A stretch of DNA of 64,000 nucleotides from Flectobacillus sp. BAB-3569 (lineage in GTDB: Bacteria > Bacteroidota > Bacteroidia > Cytophagales > Spirosomataceae): positions 62,001 through 126,000 of the forward strand of contig NZ_NJFZ01000022.1 of the NCBI RefSeq assembly GCF_002270355.1, read 5' to 3'. The notes beneath the pieces are model-generated. The model made no database searches. It was not told where the DNA came from and saw only the letters and a program-made list of their open reading frames with translations. Both the position numbers and the translations under genes were made by a program. Of this stretch, positions 16,301-25,018 are shown piece after piece; positions within the stretch are counted from its first letter, which is position 1, and every line of letters starts with the position of its first letter.

Positions 16301-18295
16301 CTATTTTACTTCCAATACCTTAAACTCGGTACGACGGTTCATTTGGTGTTCTTCTTCGGTACACTCCACGCCGTCGGCACATTTGTTGACCAACTGAGAT
16401 TCGCCATAACCTTTGGCTACGATACGAGCGCGTGAGATACCTTTTGAAATAATATACTCAACCGCAGAATCGGCACGGCGTTGACTTAATTTTTGGTTGT
16501 AATCTGTCGAAGCACGTGAGTCGGTATGCGAACCTAATTCTAATTTAATGTTTGGATTATCTTGTAAAATCTGAACGATTTTGTCTAGTTCCACACTCGC
16601 ATCATTACGAATGTTCGATTTGTCGAGGTCGTAATAAATGGGTGCAATATGAAAAAGCTTCGTAATTTCTATGCCAACTTCTGGCTTATCAAGGGAGATA
16701 TTTACATAATAAGTCGTATCGTTTTCGGCTTTAGTCAATTTTTCTAAAGGAATTTCTTTTCCAATCATGGTAAAAGGCTCACGCTTGATAAAATAACCTT
16801 TTTTATCAGTCACAAGAGTATAAGATTTTCCTGCTTCAACTCTAATTTTACCAAAACTACCATCAGCTTTTGTAAAAACTTCTTCTAATGCTTGTTGACT
16901 TTCGTTGTCCAAAATAGCCACACGTACAGAGTCTATCCCTTCATTTTTGACATTGCTTACGATACCTGCCAAAAAGTAACGAATCGTTTTCTTAGCTGGA
17001 TCTTTTTGTACAATAACAGGAGGCGTTTCTTGGTACTTCTTGCCCGGCTGGGTGTTTTCATAATAGTAAATATCGTCGTCTCCTTTACCACTATCACGAT
17101 TTGAGGCAAAATATCCTTTTGTAGAATCTATTGCTACAAGTCCAAAGTCATCAAATCGAGAGTTGAGAGGCAAGCCTAAATGCTCTACTTGAATTTCTCC
17201 ATTTTTACGAGTAGCCATATACAAATCCAGACCACCTAAGCCTGGGTGTCCGTCAGAAGCAAAATACAACTTTCCATCGCCCGACACATAAGGAAACATC
17301 TCGTCACCAGCCGTATTGATATCAGCGCCCATATTGATAGCACGCCCAAAACGACCTGCATTATCAATATTGGCTCTGTACAAATCTAAGCCACCCTTAC
17401 CACCAGCACGGTTTGAGCTGAAATACAAGGTACGACCATCATTAGAAAACGACGGGCTACCATCCCAAGCCAATGAGTCAGATACCGAAATTAACTCTGG
17501 TTCACTCCAAACGCCATCATTTAGTTTAGAGATAAACAAGTCCACATCGGGCGATTGGTCAGAACGTTTTCCTGTATTACCACGGGCAAAAACCATCGTT
17601 TTCCCATCACGGGTAAAGGCTGGAGTACCTTCGTTGGCGTTGTCTTTGAAAATATTTGTACTAAACAAGCGAGGAGTTCCTACCTCGGTTGGACTATTGA
17701 GTGGCGCACGATAAAGCCCAAGATAAGGTAAGCCATTGTTTTTGTAAGTCAATTCTTTGCGAGAAGCCGTAAAAATCAAATCCTTATCAATCAAAATAGG
17801 AGAAAATTCTGAGCCAGAAGAGTTGATACTTACAGGCTGAATCTCGATGAAAGTCTTTTTGTTGGCAAGCGCCAAAACTTCAGGGAGCATATCCAACTCA
17901 GCAATAGCTTTGTTTTTGAACTCCTTGCTAGGCACGCCCGAAAGATATTTCTCAAGGTTTTTGGCAGCATCCTCATATTTGCCTTGTGCTTTTTGGGCAT
18001 AAGCTAAATGGAAACGAATATCGTTTTCACGACTACCAGCAGTTAAGGCTTTCTCATAATATTCGCCTGCCTGAAGCATGCGGTTAGAAAGACGATATGA
18101 CTCAGCAATTAAAAATGCGGATTTGGCAGTTTCGTAATTGGCAGAGCTCGATTTTTGAAACTCTTTGATTGCCAATTCATATTCTCCGTTTTCAAACTTT
18201 TTCTGTCCTTTCTTAAACGACTGTAAAGCCGAGTTACAGCTCCCGAGCATCAATACGGTGGACAATAAGTATATTGAGGTACGAAGTTTTTGCAT
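16301..18295 (-). CDS. PorE-like lipoprotein (TPR, beta-propeller, regulatory domain, OmpA_C)
   Basis: 664 residues, very close to the length of P. gingivalis PorE. Lipoprotein signal with lipobox LGSC (residues 1-20), TPR repeats with KKFENGEYELAIKEFQKSS (to about 150), PD40 propeller (GTPAFTRDGKTMVFARG, GSPSFSNDGRTLYFSSNRAGGKGGLDLY), carboxypeptidase-regulatory domain (about 450-520), and an OmpA_C domain (YYDLDKSNIR, GSHTDSRASTDYNQKLSQRRA, MNRRTEFKV). Known for PorE: it anchors type IX secretion machinery to peptidoglycan. Domain order, lipobox and length make this the better PorE candidate of the two homologues. The window also has a T9SS cargo (56343). Confidence 0.9.
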   Translation of the reverse strand: MQKLRTSIYLLSTVLMLGSCNSALQSFKKGQKKFENGEYELAIKEFQKSSSANYETAKSAFLIAESYRLSNRMLQAGEYYEKALTAGSRENDIRFHLAYAQKAQGKYEDAAKNLEKYLSGVPSKEFKNKAIAELDMLPEVLALANKKTFIEIQPVSINSSGSEFSPILIDKDLIFTASRKELTYKNNGLPYLGLYRAPLNSPTEVGTPRLFSTNIFKDNANEGTPAFTRDGKTMVFARGNTGKRSDQSPDVDLFISKLNDGVWSEPELISVSDSLAWDGSPSFSNDGRTLYFSSNRAGGKGGLDLYRANIDNAGRFGRAINMGADINTAGDEMFPYVSGDGKLYFASDGHPGLGGLDLYMATRKNGEIQVEHLGLPLNSRFDDFGLVAIDSTKGYFASNRDSGKGDDDIYYYENTQPGKKYQETPPVIVQKDPAKKTIRYFLAGIVSNVKNEGIDSVRVAILDNESQQALEEVFTKADGSFGKIRVEAGKSYTLVTDKKGYFIKREPFTMIGKEIPLEKLTKAENDTTYYVNISLDKPEVGIEITKLFHIAPIYYDLDKSNIRNDASVELDKIVQILQDNPNIKLELGSHTDSRASTDYNQKLSQRRADSAVEYIISKGISRARIVAKGYGESQLVNKCADGVECTEEEHQMNRRTEFKVLEVK

Positions 18296-18908
18296 ATAGA
18301 AATAGATTTTTTGTAACGGCGATAGGCTTTAGGCCACTTAAATTAGAAAAGAATTTTAAACTTTTTGTTTATTTCTTACAGACTTATTTTTGGTAAAGAC
18401 ACAATCCAAGCAAAAATCGTTGACAACTTATGTAGAAAAAGGAAAAGTTTTTAGGATACAACTATATTCCTCTTGGACAAGAAACTACATTTATGCTAAG
18501 ACCGTGAGTTTCACTTAATAAGTAAAGAGCTAGACGACCACCATATTGTTTTTCAACAATATTATAACAAGACAAACCTAACTATTTACGAATTTAGGTA
18601 CTTTGACCGTTTATTAAACGAATTTTAGCTGAAAATGATTGTACTTATGTAATATACTTATTGTTAAACCTTTCAGAATGAGTAAAATAGGGGTTTTTGA
18701 AAAATATAAAAAATTGTACTTTCAAAAGTTGGGATTTATCATAAAAAATATTGTACCTTTGCACCCCGAGTTTAATAGTTAGAATGATAAGTGTTCTAAT
18801 AGTCAGTAGGTTACAAGGCTATGGCCTTTTATTTTTATTATTAAACAAAAAGAAGTTTAATAATTTGATTACAGCAGTGATGTTGCAATTTTTTAACAAA
18901 TCAAAAAG
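18296..18908. other. Divergent intergenic region
   Basis: 613 bases between the PorE-like gene and the repeat protein. The right part holds a promoter at 18729-18761 and an untranslated leader of about 140 bases with TTATTATTAAACAAAAAG and AAGTTTAATAATTTGATT, which can pair with each other. No open frame of note and no tRNA are seen in the left part. Confidence 0.4.
18729..18761 (+). promoter_or_regulatory. Promoter for the repeat/pseudouridine synthase gene
   Basis: TTG 18729-18731, 22-base spacer, TACCTTTG 18754-18761. It implies a leader of about 140 bases. Confidence 0.6.
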
Positions 18909-19688
18909 ATGAGAAAGAGAATTCAAAAAGAAGAATTTAGTCCTGAAAGAAGAGAACAATCACGTACGAGAAGAGAAGAATTAAAACGTGAATTAAGAGG
19001 TGAAGCTCCTGCTAAAAACGAGCGCTACTCAGATAAAAAATCATTTGACTCAAACGAGTCGCGTCCTGCCCGCAAAGATTTCAAACCAAATTTCGAGAAA
19101 AAAGATTTTAATCGTGACGACTCACGTCCACGTCGTGAAGGTGGCTTCAATGGCGAAAAGCGTGAATTCCGTCCAAAATTTGAAGATAAAGGTCGTAGCT
19201 TTGAAAAGCGTGACTTCAACCGTGAAGACTCACGTGGTCCACGTCGCGAAGGCGGTTTCAATGGCGAAAAGCGTGAATTCCGTCCAAAATTTGAAGATAA
19301 AGGTCGTGGCTTTGAAAAGCGTGACTTCAACCGTGAAGACTCACGTGGTCCACGTCGCGAAGGCGGTTTCAATGGCGAAAAGCGTGAATTCCGTCCAAAA
19401 TTTGAAGATAAAGGTCGTGGCTTCGAAAAACGTGACTTCAACCGCGAAGACTCACGTCCACGTCGTGAAGGCGGATTTGATGGCGAAAAGCGTGAATTCC
19501 GTCCAAGATTTGACAAAGATGCTCCACGTAACGAGCGTAGAGAAGAAGGTTCGGAAAGAAAACCAAGAACAGAGAGAACTGAAAAAACTTATGGTTCGGC
19601 AAAAGCAAACTTTGGAGGAAAAAAAACCTCTTCAAAGCGCACCGTCCACAAGAAGAATCAGATAAATGGACTCCAACATACCGTTTAG
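18909..19688 (+). CDS. Arg/Glu/Phe-rich repeat extension of an RNA pseudouridine synthase (upstream half of a frameshifted gene)
   Basis: 259 residues as read, low complexity, almost no hydrophobic residues apart from Phe. Contains three near-identical 37-residue units (GGFNGEKREF RPKFEDKGRG FEKRDFNRED SRGPRRE, 111 bases each) and partial units on both sides. Such basic, disordered N-terminal extensions are frequent on Bacteroidota RluB-type enzymes and probably bind RNA. The zero frame ends in an unrelated-looking tail (HKKNQINGLQHTV). From the A8 run at 19619-19626 the -1 frame continues RPQEESDKWTPTYRLDKYKE into the S4 domain of the enzyme that follows, so both are one gene. Confidence 0.7.
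   Translation: MRKRIQKEEFSPERREQSRTRREELKRELRGEAPAKNERYSDKKSFDSNESRPARKDFKPNFEKKDFNRDDSRPRREGGFNGEKREFRPKFEDKGRSFEKRDFNREDSRGPRREGGFNGEKREFRPKFEDKGRGFEKRDFNREDSRGPRREGGFNGEKREFRPKFEDKGRGFEKRDFNREDSRPRREGGFDGEKREFRPRFDKDAPRNERREEGSERKPRTERTEKTYGSAKANFGGKKTSSKRTVHKKNQINGLQHTV
19140..19577 (+). repeat. 111-base tandem repeats inside the coding region
   Basis: Unit starts at 19140, 19251 and 19362 (exact 111-base spacing) and a 108-base step to 19470, where the fourth copy degrades. Copies 2 and 3 are almost identical at DNA level, suggesting recent duplication and possible length variation between strains. Confidence 0.85.
19619..19626 (+). other. A8 frameshift site in the pseudouridine synthase gene
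   Basis: Zero frame reads GGA GG[A AAA AAA] ACC: slippery heptamer A_AAA_AAA in the correct phase, directly after GGAGG. A -1 shift, or one more A, joins the repeat extension to the catalytic domain. Confidence 0.6.
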
Positions 19689-19765
19689 ATAAATACAAAG
19701 AAACAGCACCAAAGAAAGTTCAAAAGCAAATTGAGAAAAGCGAAAGCTCTTCATCTTTAGTTCGT

Positions 19766-20461
19766 TTGAACCGTTATATCGCTAACGCAGGTGTATGTTC
19801 AAGACGTGAAGCTGACGATTTGATCAAAGCTGGCGAAATCAAAATCAACGGAAAGATTGTAACAGAAATGGGGTATCAGGTAAAACACGGTGATATTGTA
19901 AAATACGGTAACCGTAAGTTGAGCCGTGAGAAAATGGTATATCTGTTGTTGAATAAGCCGAAAGACTTTATCACAACTACCGAAGACCCAAATGAACGCA
20001 AAACGGTGATGGATTTGGTATCTAATGCTTGTCAAGAGCGTATTTACCCAGTAGGTCGTTTGGATAGAAATACTACAGGTTTGTTGTTGTTAACAAACGA
20101 TGGTGAATTGGCTGACAAATTGACTCACCCATCAAATGAAATTACAAAAGTGTATCAAGTTGAGTTGGATAAGCCACTTACAACCGAACATTTTGATGCG
20201 ATTTTGAAAGGTGTTACCTTGGAAGATGGTGAAATCAAAGCTGATGAATTGGCAATTGTAACACCAGATAACATGGTAGTAGGTATTCAAATTCACTCAG
20301 GACGTAACCGTATTGTAAGAAGAATCTTCGAATCATTGGGTTATGAAGTACTAAAACTTGACCGTACTACATTTGCAACCTTAAGCAAAAAAGACTTACC
20401 AAGAGGTACTTGGAGATTCTTGACAGAACAAGAAGTAATCAAGTTGAAATACTTTGTGTAG
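19766..20461 (+). CDS. Pseudouridine synthase, RsuA/RluB family (catalytic half)
   Basis: 231 residues from the TTG at 19766; the frame is in fact open back to the A8 run and the true protein probably starts at 18909. S4 RNA-binding domain (LNRYIANAGVCSRREADDLIKAGEIKINGK, 1-60) followed by the RsuA/RluB catalytic domain: the catalytic Asp is in YPVGRLDRNTTGLLLLTNDGELADKLTHP, and a late motif GRNRIVRRIFESLGYEVLKLDR. It isomerises a specific uridine of ribosomal RNA; RluB (23S position 2605 in E. coli numbering) is the nearest type, but the target cannot be read from sequence. A terminator follows at 20488. Confidence 0.9.
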   Translation: MNRYIANAGVCSRREADDLIKAGEIKINGKIVTEMGYQVKHGDIVKYGNRKLSREKMVYLLLNKPKDFITTTEDPNERKTVMDLVSNACQERIYPVGRLDRNTTGLLLLTNDGELADKLTHPSNEITKVYQVELDKPLTTEHFDAILKGVTLEDGEIKADELAIVTPDNMVVGIQIHSGRNRIVRRIFESLGYEVLKLDRTTFATLSKKDLPRGTWRFLTEQEVIKLKYFV

Positions 20462-20487
20462 GTTCGTTTGAGACTATATTTATTGAG

Positions 20488-20522
20488 AAGGCGGTGTCGA
20501 TTTACTTCGATACCGCCTTTTT
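20488..20522 (+). terminator. Terminator after the pseudouridine synthase
   Basis: AAGGCGGTGTCGA / TCGATACCGCCTT with one G-T pair, 6-base loop, then T5. Confidence 0.8.
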
Positions 20523-20560
20523 ACTTTTGTAATACCTTAGAGGTATATCTACCACCAAGA

Positions 20561-20590
20561 AAAAGCCCCTGATAAAATCAGAGGCTCTTA
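20561..20590 (-). terminator. Terminator of the AraC-family gene
   Basis: On the minus strand: AGCCTCTGAT, short loop, ATCAGGGGCT, then T4. One mismatch in the stem. Confidence 0.65.
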
Positions 20591-20641
20591 TATAATTTTG
20601 AAAGTGAAATCTTGTACCGTATAAGCCGACAAAACTTGAAA

Positions 20642-21568
20642 TTACAAGTTCATTAATGATTCGCGACGACGCATCTTTCCTGCTGGGATACCAAACATCA
20701 TCTTGAAACGACGACAGAAGTAAGCGGTATCTTTATAACCAACCTCAGCGCCAATAGCACGAATCGACTTTTTAGATGTACGCAACAAACCTACAGCAGC
20801 TTCCATACGTTGGTATTCGATATAATCTTGAGGGTTGATACCCGTCAACATTTTGAAATACTGTCCTACGTAATCTTCTGATACGTTTGCTACGTTTGCC
20901 AATACTTTGTTTGACAAGTCGCCACCGATATTGTCTTTGATATAAGCAAAGATGTCTATCAAACGTGGGTCTTTGAAGTAAGTACTGTTAGTGGCTAATT
21001 GCTCAACAAACAAACGGTTTTTGATGATGTAACGAATAATCTCGATAACGATTTCTTCTGTCTTTATCTTGATTACACGACCTTTACCTAATACATCACA
21101 CATATCTTCTTTCAAGATTTCGTTGATCATGTGAGCCAACTTGTCGTCTCTCTTGATCAAGAAAGGAGGAATGTCTAATGAAGTAAAGAAGTTTACCGAA
21201 TCAAATACTTTTGCTTCGAAAGCTACTAAGCCAAAAGAGTTTTCTACTTGACCAATTCTAGCTGGTTCAAGATTTGGCTCAAAGTATAATTCACGATGAG
21301 TCATGAACTCTTCGTTAGATACAATCTTAGGTTTGTCTGCATTACCATAAGTTAATGACAGCATCTTTCCACCTGGGATAAAGAGCATATCGCCAACCTC
21401 TGCGTGAACAGCTTCTTCACCAAATGATACCTCACCGTTGTACAAAATCAAGAGTGTGTTTTCTACGTCGTAAAAGTTCTTGATTCTGATTGGTTGTAAT
21501 ATTCTAATGTTACGAGACTTGATGAACTTAACACCAAGGGACTCTATGATTTTATTATAATCTTCCAT
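20642..21568 (-). CDS. AraC-family transcriptional regulator with N-terminal cupin-like domain
   Basis: 308 residues. Residues 30-80 look like a small cupin/beta-barrel sensor (LLILYNGEVSFGEEAVHAEVGDMLFIPGG). The C-terminal 100 residues are a double helix-turn-helix: LSNKVLANVANVSEDYVGQYFKMLTGINPQDYIEYQRMEAAVGLL, then SIRAIGAEVGYKDTAYFCRRFKMMFGIPAGKMRR, which fits the AraC signature. The inducer and targets are unknown. It is a single-gene unit with a very good promoter, and well conserved AraC proteins of this length with no neighbouring target often act as global regulators; that is inference. Confidence 0.9.
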   Translation of the reverse strand: MEDYNKIIESLGVKFIKSRNIRILQPIRIKNFYDVENTLLILYNGEVSFGEEAVHAEVGDMLFIPGGKMLSLTYGNADKPKIVSNEEFMTHRELYFEPNLEPARIGQVENSFGLVAFEAKVFDSVNFFTSLDIPPFLIKRDDKLAHMINEILKEDMCDVLGKGRVIKIKTEEIVIEIIRYIIKNRLFVEQLATNSTYFKDPRLIDIFAYIKDNIGGDLSNKVLANVANVSEDYVGQYFKMLTGINPQDYIEYQRMEAAVGLLRTSKKSIRAIGAEVGYKDTAYFCRRFKMMFGIPAGKMRRRESLMNL

Positions 21569-21619
21569 TTCTGCGGCTTATTTTCTATAAATTGAAAACA
21601 ATGATAGATAAATTTAGGA

Positions 21620-21650
21620 CAAAACTAATAAATCGCATTAAAATTCCAAA
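21620..21650 (-). promoter_or_regulatory. Promoter of the AraC-family gene
   Basis: On the minus strand TTTG-N19-TAGTTTTG, the exact consensus spacing; it leaves a leader of about 45 bases. Confidence 0.7.
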
Positions 21651-21918
21651 ATATAAATAAAAAAAGTATCAGGATTTTTTTTGCATAAATTCTCCATACT
21701 AGGCTGATTATTATTGTAATATCCTAAGAAGGTGCTTTTTTGATAGGTTAATTGAGTATTGAAAATATTTGAATATTTCATAGTTTTTGTGTTTTTTCAA
21801 GATAATCGGCAAAAAAAGTAAAGATTTTGAGCCTAAAATCACTAAAAAGAGGTGTTTTTACGCTAAAAGCAATTTAGGGTCTGAGATTAATGTAATCTTT
21901 ATAAAAAAAGTACAAAAA
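21651..21918. other. Intergenic, AT-rich, nothing recognised
   Basis: Very AT-rich stretch between the AraC promoter and the acyl-CoA dehydrogenase terminator. No open frame or hairpin stands out. Confidence 0.4.
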
Positions 21919-21954
21919 AAGCCGTTGGGTTCTGACTAAGTGACCCAACGGCTT
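21919..21954 (-). terminator. Terminator of the acyl-CoA dehydrogenase gene
   Basis: AAGCCGTTGGGT / ACCCAACGGCTT; on the minus strand a run of seven T follows. Confidence 0.82.
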
Positions 21955-22004
21955 GAAAATTTGACTCAATTTTTTTTTAACAACTTTACTAAACCTGTAA
22001 TATG

Positions 22005-23165
22005 TTACTTCAATAATTCCCTAGCGATTACAATTTTCTGAATTTCGGAAGTGCCTTCATAAATCTGTGTAATTTTGGCATCACGCATGAGTCGCTCAAC
22101 ATGAAACTCTTTCACAAAGCCGTAACCTCCGTGTATCTGTACTGCCTCTACGGTTGTGTCCATTGCTACTTGCGAAGCATAGAGTTTGGCCATAGCCGCC
22201 GACTTAACATAGTCTTGGTGGTTGTCTTTGTCCAAAGCGGCTCTTAAACATAAAAATCTTGCAGCATCGATTTGTGTTGCCATTTCGGCAAGCTTAAATT
22301 GAATAGCTTGGTGCTCAGCAATAGGTTTACCAAATGTTTTACGCTCTTTAGAATATTGTAAAGCCAATTCATACGCTCCTGAAGCAATCCCTAAGGCTTG
22401 TGCAGCAATACCAATACGACCTCCATTGAGCGTAGACATCGCAAATTTGAACCCAAAACCATCAGGACCAATACGGTTTTCTTTAGGAACTTTCACATCT
22501 GTAAACATGAGAGAGTGCGTATCTGACCCACGAATTCCTAATTTATTTTCTTTCTTTCCAATCTGAAAACCTTCCATGCCTCTTTCCACGATAAGGCAAT
22601 TGATCCCTCTATGTCCTTTTTCGGGATGCGTTTGTGCAATGACCAGATAGGTATTGGCACGACCGCCATTGGTAATCCAGTTTTTGGTACCATTGAGCAG
22701 ATAATAATCGCCCATATCTTCGGCAGTAGTATGCTGAGAGGTCGCATCCGAACCAGCTTCGGGTTCGGATAAGGCAAAAGCTCCGATATGTTGCCCTGAG
22801 GCTAGCGGAACCAAATATTTTTGTTTTTGTTCTTCCGTGCCAAAAGCTTCCAGTCCATAGCAAACTAGGGAGTTATTAACTGATACCATTACCGAGGCAG
22901 AGGCATCAATTTTGGATAATTCTTCCATAGCCAGTACGTACGAAACGGTATCCATACCACCACCACCATATTCTGGCGAAACCATCATTCCGAGGAAACC
23001 CATTTCGCCCATTTTTCTGACCAATTCCTCTGGAAAAAACTCCTTTTCATCACGCTCAATTACACCAGATAGAAGCTCTGTTTGAGCAAAGTCTCTAGCG
23101 GCTTGTTGTACGGCCAAATGTTCTTCTGTAAACTGAAAATTTAGTCCATTTAATGCTGTTGTCAT
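22005..23165 (-). CDS. Acyl-CoA dehydrogenase
   Basis: 386 residues, normal for the family. FAD enzyme that makes the 2,3-double bond in acyl-CoA, first step of beta-oxidation. N-terminal helical domain, FAD/substrate strands FALSEPEAGSDATSQ and WITNGGRANTYLV, and the C-terminal helical domain with GGYGFVKEFHVERLMRDAKITQIYEGTSEIQ; the Glu in YEGTSE is the catalytic base, placing it with short/medium-chain enzymes such as butyryl-CoA dehydrogenase. Chain length preference is not certain. No etfAB or other beta-oxidation gene is adjacent. Confidence 0.93.
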   Translation of the reverse strand: MTTALNGLNFQFTEEHLAVQQAARDFAQTELLSGVIERDEKEFFPEELVRKMGEMGFLGMMVSPEYGGGGMDTVSYVLAMEELSKIDASASVMVSVNNSLVCYGLEAFGTEEQKQKYLVPLASGQHIGAFALSEPEAGSDATSQHTTAEDMGDYYLLNGTKNWITNGGRANTYLVIAQTHPEKGHRGINCLIVERGMEGFQIGKKENKLGIRGSDTHSLMFTDVKVPKENRIGPDGFGFKFAMSTLNGGRIGIAAQALGIASGAYELALQYSKERKTFGKPIAEHQAIQFKLAEMATQIDAARFLCLRAALDKDNHQDYVKSAAMAKLYASQVAMDTTVEAVQIHGGYGFVKEFHVERLMRDAKITQIYEGTSEIQKIVIARELLK

Positions 23166-23775
23166 AGTTTAAAATAAAGTTTAATTGATGATCAATTGAT
23201 TGAACGGTAATACCATCAAGACTCAACCTACCGTTTGTTATTATAGCTTGATTATCTGTAATATAAGAGTGTAGATATTAATTAACATTTGGTACTTTTA
23301 ATACCTTAGATATAATGATTCAAATATAGTAAAAGGTATGCGTGCATACTATTTTTTCGAAAAAAAATTTCCGATAGATTTTTTTGAAATAGAAGGGCAA
23401 AATCTCCAACTTTCTCTCTAATTTTGCACTTTTACAAGAAAATGGTCGTATAAGAGAGTTTGTGATAGTCTAAACTTTTCGATAACTTGCAGAAAAACGA
23501 GTAGTTATTGAGGATTTTGTGGCGATATGACATTCTGGTATTGATAACAAATCCAAGTACGTTATCAATACAGGCAAGAAAATCGAGCTATAAGACACTA
23601 GGAAAGGAGCGAGGGCGTAATTACTCGATGTAGCGACATTGCGTGAGTGAATTTGTAATAGAGACAAATCGGGTGTATTATACCAAGCTATAAACCTAAG
23701 TGTATTACCACTAATTGATTTTAAAAGTATAGTAGAGTTTAAAGATTTTAAAACAAGCCAAGAAGAACTAATAAA
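23166..23775. other. Divergent intergenic region acyl-CoA dehydrogenase / mreB
   Basis: 610 bases. Plus-strand TAATTTTG at 23419-23426 and minus-strand TATATTTG (23328-23321) fit -7 boxes; neither has a convincing -33 box. Between the first and mreB lies a 350-base stretch with the hairpin at 23538. The frame 23470-23667 (minus) has no coding character. If the 23419 promoter is real, mreB has an unusually long leader. Confidence 0.4.
23538..23571 (+). other. Perfect hairpin in the putative mreB leader
   Basis: GTATTGATAAC / GTTATCAATAC, 11-base perfect arms around a 12-base loop, no T-run. It could be an RNA structure or a dimeric operator. Confidence 0.45.
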
Positions 23776-24801
23776 ATGGGATTATTTAGTTTCCTTACAT
23801 CCGACATTGCTATTGACTTGGGTACGGCTAATACCCTTATCATTCATAAAGATAAAATTGTGGTTGACGAGCCTTCAATCATCGCTTTAGACAAAGCTAC
23901 CAATAAAGTACTAGCGATTGGTAACAAAGCGATGCAGATGCACGAAAAAACCAATGAAAATATTAAAACAATTCGTCCTTTGAAGGATGGTGTAATTGCA
24001 GACTTTACGGCTGCCGAATTAATGATTCGTGGTATGATCAAGATGATTGATACTGGTAGTCGTTTTTTTACACCTTCTCATCGTATGGTTGTTTGTATTC
24101 CATCGGGTATTACCGAGGTAGAAAAACGTGCTGTAAAAGACTCTTGTGAGCATGCAGGTGCCAAAGAGGTGTATATGGTTCACGAGCCTATCGCTGCGGC
24201 AATCGGTATCGGTATCGACATTGAGCAACCAAATGGTTCAATGATTGTTGACATCGGTGGTGGTACTACTGAAATTGCAGTAATTGCCCTTTCTGGTATT
24301 GTTTGTGAGGCTTCTGTTCGTATTGCGGGCGACGTATTTACACGTGATATTGTAGATTATATGCGTCGTGAGCACAACTTATTGATTGGTGAGCGTTCGG
24401 CGGAGTTAATCAAAATTGAAGTTGGATCGGCATTGCCAGAATTAGAAAATCCTCCAGCAGATTACGAAATTCGTGGTCGTGACTTGATGACAGGTATTCC
24501 AAAAGAGATTAAAGTAACCTATTCTGAGATTGCTTATTCTTTGGATAAATCTATTTCCAAAATTGAAGAAGCAGTTATGAAAGCACTAGAAGTATCTCCT
24601 CCAGAGCTTTCGGCAGATATTTACCATAACGGTATTCATTTGACAGGTGGTGGTGCTTTGTTGCATGGTTTGGACAAACGTATTGCTAACAAAACCAAGC
24701 TTCCTATTCATATTGCCGATGACCCATTAAGAGCGGTTGTAAGAGGTACAGGTGAAGTGTTGAAACACCTCGACCACTACAAGCCAATTCTAATTTCGTA
24801 A
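23776..24801 (+). CDS. mreB: Rod shape-determining protein MreB
   Basis: 341 residues. Bacterial actin that guides lateral wall synthesis. Actin-fold nucleotide motifs: phosphate 1 IDLGTANTLI (residues 12-21), phosphate 2 MIVDIGGGTTEIAVIA, adenosine motif HLTGGGALLHGL, and VHEPIAAAIGIG. Start ATG gives MGLFSFLTSDIAIDLGTANT, typical. First of mreB-mreC-mreD; the terminator-like hairpin after it suggests mreC/mreD may be transcribed at a lower level, as mreB is usually needed in excess. Confidence 0.98.
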   Translation: MGLFSFLTSDIAIDLGTANTLIIHKDKIVVDEPSIIALDKATNKVLAIGNKAMQMHEKTNENIKTIRPLKDGVIADFTAAELMIRGMIKMIDTGSRFFTPSHRMVVCIPSGITEVEKRAVKDSCEHAGAKEVYMVHEPIAAAIGIGIDIEQPNGSMIVDIGGGTTEIAVIALSGIVCEASVRIAGDVFTRDIVDYMRREHNLLIGERSAELIKIEVGSALPELENPPADYEIRGRDLMTGIPKEIKVTYSEIAYSLDKSISKIEEAVMKALEVSPPELSADIYHNGIHLTGGGALLHGLDKRIANKTKLPIHIADDPLRAVVRGTGEVLKHLDHYKPILIS

Positions 24802-24818
24802 TCATCACGATTTAGGAT

Positions 24819-24864
24819 AAAGTGAATGGGAAATAGCTTAGCTCAATTTCTCATTCACTTTTTT
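24819..24864 (+). terminator. Hairpin between mreB and mreC
   Basis: AAAGTGAATGGGAAAT / ATTTCTCATTCACTTT with one G-T pair, then T-run: an intrinsic (perhaps partial) terminator. Confidence 0.7.
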
Positions 24865-25018
24865 GTTATAGAGCAATAGAAAAATACCCATTTGTTGCAA
24901 TATGTTTATTTATAGTTTTGAACTTTTAGAAATCAGCAATCAAAAGAATTTAACTGCCGAATGCTAAAAGCTGATAGCTCAAAACTAACTCACTAAACCC
25001 CTTACTCTTCAAAAAGAA

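Noticed and set aside
19025-19516. 163-residue minus-strand frame over the repeat region
   Set aside because: It mirrors the repetitive coding strand (RNSRFSPLKPPSRRG units); long antisense frames are expected from biased repeats and there is no promoter or start context.
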